NCBI GenBank assembly: GCA_004335835.1
Contig: RWJK01001228.1
Coordinates: 122,061 to 136,242 of the forward strand
DNA: 14,182 bases
Direction: 5' to 3'
From: Scenedesmus sp. ARA3
Taxonomy: Eukaryota > Chlorophyta > Chlorophyceae > Sphaeropleales > Scenedesmaceae
Each line of letters begins with the position of its first letter. Position 1 is the first letter of the stretch. The position numbers and the translations under genes are program-made. Positions 8,896 through 14,182 of the stretch are shown piece by piece. The notes under the pieces were generated by a model, which searched no databases, was not told the origin of the DNA, and saw nothing but the letters and a program-made list of their open reading frames with translations.

Positions 8896-11800
8896 ATGAG
8901 CTGCTTGCTAGCTCCCACTCTGCCGTGCCTACGCCAGTCAGGCCTGGCAGCAGCACTGCGCATTGCTTGGCAGCAGCAGCAGCAGCACCAGCAGCAGCAG
9001 TGGCTCCACACCAGCAGTGCACAGCAGATGCTTCAAGCTGGTCTGGAAAACCCAATGGACCTATTTGACAGGTGGGCAGTACGTGCATTGTATGGCCTTG
9101 GATGTGTTTGGCTTGTTTTGCAAGCCTTGTGGTGATGGTGGTCTTGGGGCTGTTTGCATATCGCTGCTGCTGCTGCTTGCGCAGTCACGTGCATTACATG
9201 CGGTTGTGGTGTATCGTATGTGGTTGTACCGGTCTGTTCTGTTGGGGCTGTCCCCAGAACATGTGCCAATTCAGCCTGACAGTTTTGTGCCAGAAGATGA
9301 CACGCTACATGCTGTTGAACCTAGCTCATGAGCGCGTCACGCGCAGTAGGGTAGTTGTACTGTCCATTTGCTGCCAACTGCTGGACCTTGCCTTAGAAGC
9401 TGCTGCCCGACCCTTCTGGCTATTGATTTGCGACAGCATGCTATCTGTTGGTGTGGTTTGCACTGAGAGCAAGCTGCCGGTGAGGTGGGGTGCCGTTGCG
9501 CACCGCAGTAAGACGCCTCTGGATATAACATGAGAGATTTGGTGCTCAAGGGTGTGCAGTGTGTTTTACGGTGCTCACTCTCCTCTTCTGGTCTCAGACC
9601 TGTGTTCAACCTGTTGTGGCTCAAGATGGTGCCAGGACCCACATGTAACTATCCTCTCTCTATTGCGGGTGGCACAGCACATAACTGGCAGCTGCGCAGC
9701 AGCGGACAGCAAGTGTACAGCATGTAAAAGAAGATCCAGCACAGCCAATGCAGGTGGATGCGCAATCCAGCAGCAGGGCGTTGCAGGCATCCTGTGGCTG
9801 TGCATTAGATGTTACAAAAAACACTTATGACAGACTGCAGTTGGAACTGCGTTGCTATGTGCATTTGGTCACTGCATGCACAGCCAAGGTTACAATCAGC
9901 AGCTGCAGCAACAAAACCAGCAAAATGCGTGTCCTCCCACCCCACCCCTCCCCTGCAGGTCCCAAAAGGCTGCGCAGCGTGACCGGGCCGCGCTGCTGCG
10001 CCGTGCCCTGCACCGCCCCGACCCGCTGCTGCTGCACATCACCGAGCGGTTGTTGGACCGCCTTGAAGATTGCCTCTCCAGCTTTCCCACTGCTGTTATT
10101 CTGGGTGGTGCGGGTGAGGTTGTGGCTCAGGGGCTGGCTGGCGGGAGGGCTGGCGTGCAGCGCGTGATACACATGGACACATCACAAGGCATGCTTGAGC
10201 TAGCAAAGGTGAGAAAGTCGTGGATGATATATTCATGTACAAAAGGAGGGCCTGATATCTGAAGCAGTACTAGACAGGCTGGAGGACTGCCTCTCCAGCT
10301 TCCCCACTGCTGTTATTTTGGGTGGTGCTGGGGAGGTGGTGGCTCAGGGCCTGGCTGGCGGGCGCGCGGGCGTGCAGCGCGTGATACACATGGACACCTC
10401 GCCATGGCATGCTTGAACTAGCAAAGGTGAGGCGCGGACAACACCTATACATATGCAGTGGATGAAGGCCTGGGCCATTGGAGCCATACACGGACACACC
10501 TCGCCAGGCATGCTTCAGGTGGCAAGGTGGAGGTGGGAACCGTGCCTTGTCATCGCATGTGTGCATAATGCGGCTCACGTGCTTCAGCGTGACCAAGCGT
10601 ATGTGTGGCGCAGCGCGTGATGCAGCATGCCTGCTGCCGCTCATTGGGATGAACTCAGTCTGCTGCGGCCTGGCTGCAGGAGCGCGCAGCGGAGCAGCAG
10701 GCGCGGCACCCGCCAGGCCACGTGCCTGAGACCTCATACGTGCTGGCTGATGAGGAGTACCTGCCGCTGGCAGACGGCAGCGTTGACCGTGAGCAGCAAC
10801 TTGTAGGTTGAAGACGCAGCATCAGGTTCACACTTGGGTTCAGCAGCAATGTGAGAACTTGTATGTGCTGGCTGGTGAGCAGTACCTCCCGCTGGCAGAC
10901 GGGACCGTGAGCATCCGCTAGTTTACAATAGGCGCAGGTTTAGGTTTGGGGTGAGCTCCATAACAGCCTGAGACAATGTGCATGCCGGCACTTGATGATT
11001 GTTCGTTGCGCGCTCCTATTGTGTACGCATGCACTTCGTGCAGCCCAGTAATGCCTATGCTGTCCTGTTCATGCTGTGCATCTTGCCCGCTCAGCCTCTG
11101 TGCATTTTGGTTGATCTCCGCTGCTGTGCAACTTGTTCGCTCAGCTGCCTTGTGTTCTTGCTGCTGCAGTGATTGTCAGCTGCCTGGGGCTGCACTGGGT
11201 CAACGACGTGCCGGTGAGCGGCGGGTCATTCACCATAGCCAGATCAAGCGCTTTCGATCTGGTTCACATGCAAAGCAGCACTGCGAACTCCATGCTGAAA
11301 GCGAACACATGCATGCACCCCCGTGTCTCTGCAGAATCCTGCACATCGCTCGTGTTTGTACGGAACAGAACAATGTGCAGCCACATTCAGACTGCGTGGT
11401 CTTACATCATTTGGATTGCAATTTGGAGGGGGGGGGGCAAGCAATGTGTATACCGGCTGACTCTCAAAGCCGTCCCTAAAGCCAGCGGCCAGCCCTAGTT
11501 GTGGCTGGGCTCTGCACCACATGCATGCCTTGTGTTCACAGTTGGATTGCATTCTGGTGGCTTGCAATGTGTGATTGAATTGACTCTCAAAGCCGTCCCT
11601 AAAGCCAGCGGCCAGCCCTAGTGGTGGCTGGGCGCTGTAACAGGGCACGCACAGCGAGGCAGGCCTCAGCCGGCGGCAGCACCTTGTGTGCTGGCTGGCT
11701 GGCGGGGCTGTGTGGTGAACAGTTGTGTGCTGGACAGACAGCAGCACTCGGCTACAACTGCACAAACAGCGACTTCCCAAGCACTTGGCAAGTGCTCCCT

Positions 11801-12233
11801 CCAGTTATTTAAACGCCACCCTGCACCTCCCATGTACCTTACCGTGCGCTTTCAGCTCAATGTTGCCTGCAAAGCGAGCACCTCTGGGTGTTGCGTGGGT
11901 CACGCCGTGCGGCTGTGCGTAGTGAACCAGCCCATATTTGCATTGCGCCTTGTTGTCTGCCCTGCCTGCTGTGCAGGGCACGCTGGCCCAGATCAGGCGG
12001 GCGCTGAAGCCCGACGGGCTCTTCCTGGGGGCAATGCTTGGGGGGCAGACGGTGCAGGTGAGGACGCAGTGCACTGCTGCTGCTGCTGCTGGTGCCAGCG
12101 GTAGCGCTGCTGTCAGTTGTCCCACGCATGGTCGGGCAGTCCCTTGGTGTTTCTTGCTGTTATGTTGCATGCGTGTGCACAAACTGGTGGTGCCGACGCT
12201 GTGGCTGGTGGTGCTGGGGCTGTCTGTTGACTG

Positions 12234-12325
<92 letters not shown>

Positions 12326-13758
12326 GCTGCGCATCTGCTGCTCGCTGGCTCAGCAGGAGCGGCAGGGAGGCGTGTCACCCTTCGTGTCACCACTGGCACA
12401 GGTGGGCCATGGATTCCAACATGTATTCCATGCAGCCCAATGTGTCTGTCGTACACTGATCAAATTCAGGGTTCCTTGGCACATGAATAATTGGCTGCCA
12501 AACCGCTCAGCTCCCTTTCCTTCGTGTATGTCTTACCAGCCGCTGCCTTTGTCAGGCTGCATGCGCACAGGCAGCTGCTGTTGTGAGGGCGCCCCACACA
12601 GCTTGCATGCCATGTATGTGGAGGCCTGCACACGGCTTTCTCGCATACGATGTCACCGTCAGCACTGGTCTCCACTTCTTGCATGCGGTTGGCTGCAGGT
12701 GCGTGACGCGGGCAACCTGCTGACGCGTGCTGAGTTGGCGCTGCCAACAGTTGACGTGGACACGTTTGTGATGCGCTACAGCTCCGCTGTGTCGCTGGTT
12801 AGCCACCTGAGGCTCATGGGCGAGAGCAATGCGCTGCAGGTGGGTGGGCACACACAGCATTCGTGATGGGGCCTTGTGGGTTGTAGTTGCTGACTGGCTG
12901 CCAGCGCACTTGTCAGCCACCTGAGGCTCATGGGCGAGAGCAACGCGCTGCAGGTGGGGCACATTAGTGCTGTGTTGCTGCTACGCCCCATGCTGCATTG
13001 AGCAGGTGGCTTGCTGGTTTCATGTCAGCTGCTGTCAACAGGCTGCAGCTTTTGCAGCGTGTTGGTGTGCATTGACCTTGCCAAGACCCTCAAGCTCCTG
13101 CCAGCCCGCACCATGGACGGTCTCTTTGGCTGTGACCTAATAAACGCTGCCACCACTGCCACCACTGCCACTGCTGCTGCTGCTGTCACAGGTGAAGCGC
13201 GGTTCAGGGCTGAGTCGAGATACTGCGCTGGCAGCAGCAGCAGCCTACCAAAGCCTGTACTGCGATGAGGAGGAGGGCGACCACATCCAGGCCACATACC
13301 AGGTGGGCCGTGAAGCCTGCAGTGAGCAGCGTATGCTGTGTGCACACAGAAATCGTGTCTGTTGTGTGCAGCTGCAACATTTGACTCTGGAGAGCTGGAG
13401 CACAGCTTACAGACAGTCCTTGATGCTGCTACGGTTGCAGAATTCAGCAGCAGGGCGTGTGGTGCGCACATATGCCACCAACACGTCAGCTTTTTCAGCT
13501 TGGGTAGGCTGCCCTGCTCTGGGTTTTCTTGTTGTACTGAGCCCGCTGCTGCTGCTGCTGCCGCTGCTGCTGCTGCTGCTGCTGCTGCGTCAGGTCATGT
13601 TCATGACAGGCTGGTCTCCCAGCAGCAGCACGCCCAAGGCGGCCAAGCGGGGTAGCGCCACGGTCAGCTTCCACGAGATGGCTGAAGAGCTGCAGAAGCG
13701 GGGCGCAGTGGCGGGACGCGCGGAGGGCGGCAGCAGCAGCAATGACAGCCATCAGTGA
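8896..13758 (+). CDS. NDUFAF5: NDUFAF5-like mitochondrial complex I assembly factor (methyltransferase fold)
   Basis: Nine exons: 8896-9071, 9959-10208, 10680-10788, 11170-11213, 11977-12057, 12324-12401, 12699-12839, 13192-13302, 13594-13758. They sum to 1155 nt, 384 residues, stop TGA. Residues 1-50 look like a mitochondrial presequence (Arg, no acids early, HTSSA at ~37-41) interrupted by a polyglutamine run. LFDR at 56-59 starts the conserved FDR...QRDR region. Other family marks are a Rossmann-type segment at 104-118, MDTS (131-134), [11 protein letters not shown] (162-172), GLHWVNDVP (185-193), [14 protein letters not shown] (from exon 5), MGESNAL (exon 7), YQVMFMTGW (exon 8/9) and RGSATVSF (exon 9). 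Human NDUFAF5 hydroxylates an arginine of NDUFS7 during assembly of the complex I Q module; the same role here is inferred. Motif I reads VILGGAGE rather than a canonical DxGxGxG. It is divergently transcribed from the M41 gene. Confidence 0.92.
9072..9958 (+). other. NDUFAF5 intron 1, no further features
   Basis: The longest intron of the window (887 bp). Donor AG|GTGGGC joins to CCCTGCAG|G, completing Arg59. It contains several ORFs of 65-153 codons on both strands without recognisable motifs, and, unlike most long introns here, no exon echo that I could find. A C-rich run (about 9934-9954) supplies a normal pyrimidine tract before the acceptor. Confidence 0.75.
10270..10530 (+). repeat. 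Echoes of NDUFAF5 exon 2 3' edge in intron 2
   Basis: A long copy at 10270-10426 repeats the last ~52 codons of exon 2 (source about 10053-10208), ending in AAAG|GTGAG like the exon. Every codon that differs is synonymous until a single-base insertion near the end breaks the frame. A second, shorter and more degraded copy lies at about 10486-10530. No 3' splice site obviously starts the long copy. Confidence 0.92.
10860..10912 (+). repeat. Echo of NDUFAF5 exon 3 3' edge in intron 3
   Basis: The copy repeats [14 protein letters not shown] as [14 protein letters not shown], followed by a short deletion and a GTGAGC donor like that of the real exon (source about 10736-10794). The rest of intron 3 (10789-11169) shows no other feature. 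Confidence 0.82.
11411..11637 (+). repeat. Duplicated ~100-bp block in NDUFAF5 intron 4
   Basis: Blocks at about 11411-11514 and 11542-11637 share the sequence around GACTCTCAAAGCCGTCCCTA and the following GCCAGCGGCCAGCCCTAG, with a G9-10 run in the first block only. Neither matches a nearby exon. It could be a small non-autonomous element or a plain tandem duplication; I see no clear terminal inverted repeats. Confidence 0.78.
12235..12320 (+). repeat. (CTG)28 tract at the 3' end of NDUFAF5 intron 5
   Basis: An uninterrupted 86-bp run of CTG/GCT units in the 266-bp intron 5, ending directly in the CAG acceptor of exon 6 (exon starts 12324). It reads as poly-Leu, poly-Ala or poly-Cys in the three forward frames and poly-Gln or poly-Ser in reverse, so ORFs here are artefacts. 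Confidence 0.95.
12910..12957 (+). repeat. Echo of NDUFAF5 exon 7 3' edge in intron 7
   Basis: The copy repeats the last 15 codons of exon 7 ([15 protein letters not shown]) with three synonymous differences, no replacement and no indel, and a GTGGGG donor (source about 12795-12844). Similarity weakens right after the donor. A CTG run precedes the intron's acceptor at 13191. Confidence 0.9.
13545..13588 (+). repeat. CTG tract at the 3' end of NDUFAF5 intron 8
   Basis: About 14 CTG units with one CCG interruption, ending at CGTCAG, the acceptor of exon 9 (exon starts 13594). Same polarity and position as the tracts in M41 intron 1 and NDUFAF5 intron 5. Confidence 0.9.
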
Positions 13759-13857
13759 CAGCAGCAGGGCCAGCTAGCACTCTGCAGCAGTGCTCCTTCC
13801 TTCAGCCAGTGGTTGAGAAGAGACAGGGGTAGGCTGCTTTGCTGCAGTTGCCACATC

Positions 13858-14105
13858 TTCAGCACAGTCAGCTTCCATGAGATGGCTGAAGAGCTGCAGA
13901 AGCGGGGCGCAGTGGCGGGCCGCGCTGAGGGCTGCAGCAGCAGCGACAGCCAGCAGTGAAACTGATGGCAGCAGTGGCGTGCCGCGCAGTAGGTCTGCAT
14001 CAGCGACAGCCTGGCGCTGTGACAACAGCAGTTTCAGCTAGCGCGCTCTGCTGGGCAGTGGCGCGGTGGCGGGCCGCGCTGAGGGCGGCAGCAGCAGCAA
14101 CAACA
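13858..14105 (+). repeat. Echoes of NDUFAF5 terminal exon in the 3' flank
   Basis: A copy at about 13865-13959 repeats the C-terminal coding part of exon 9 ([21 protein letters not shown]...), with mainly synonymous differences, ending in its own in-frame TGA. It follows CAGCACAG, a possible 3' splice site. A shorter copy ([12 protein letters not shown] region) lies at about 14055-14105 without a stop. No TGTAA signal was found between the authentic stop and the window end. Confidence 0.85.
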
Positions 14106-14182
14106 GCTGGCGCGCTGTTTCATCATCATCATGTTACTCATCAAGCCATAGCATCAACGCCATCGGCCCCGCGCCCCAATAG

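Noticed and set aside
9072..9533. 153-codon ORF in NDUFAF5 intron 1
   Set aside because: No recognisable domain, Cys/Leu-rich chance composition, and lies between two phase-matched exons.
10270..10426. The exon 2 echo as the authentic NDUFAF5 exon
   Set aside because: It has a frame-breaking insertion and no acceptor, while 9959-10208 joins both neighbours in phase.
12092..12490. Poly-Leu, poly-Ala and poly-Gln ORFs over the CTG tract
   Set aside because: Produced by the trinucleotide repeat and overlapping verified exon 6 in other frames.

Overview
The window is nuclear DNA of a photosynthetic eukaryote, most likely a chlorophycean green alga. The evidence is three intron-dense genes with GT-AG introns (donors mostly GTGAG or GTGGG), pervasive CAG/CTG repeats, G/C-ending codons, a plastid-type and a mitochondrial-type targeting peptide, and a TGTAA-type poly(A) signal. 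The exact lineage is not resolved; a Scenedesmus/Chlamydomonas relative is a guess.

Layout. (1) 300-2847, minus: the first five exons of a PLP-dependent class I/II aminotransferase of the ACC-synthase-like group. Its C-terminal part lies beyond base 1. (2) 3664-8354, minus: a complete 8-exon gene for a 360-residue plastid-targeted, membrane-anchored M41 (FtsH-like) metallopeptidase without an AAA+ domain. (3) 8896-13758, plus: a complete 9-exon gene for a 384-residue NDUFAF5-like methyltransferase-fold protein of mitochondrial complex I assembly. Genes 2 and 3 diverge from a shared 541-bp spacer; genes 1 and 2 are head-to-tail. All 19 internal introns given here join in phase and restore family-conserved sequence across the junctions. 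The three genes share no pathway; they are neighbours, not an operon.

The striking feature is between the exons. Beside at least 13 exon edges in all three genes, the adjacent intron (or, for the last exon, the 3' flank) holds one to three same-strand partial copies of that edge, usually with its splice site: 'exon-edge echoes'. Several differ from the real exon only at synonymous positions: 16 of 16 differing codons beside NDUFAF5 exon 2, and 6 of 6 beside peptidase exon 6. Neutral intronic DNA should not look like that. Either these are decayed or alternative coding exons, or a diverged second haplotype or homeolog has been concatenated during assembly. The sequence alone cannot decide.

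A second pattern is that CTG runs, always CTG in the sense of transcription, lie just upstream of 3' splice sites where a polypyrimidine tract is expected; the longest has about 28 units. A pentanucleotide higher-order repeat fills part of one intron and opens all reading frames around it, giving spurious ORFs.
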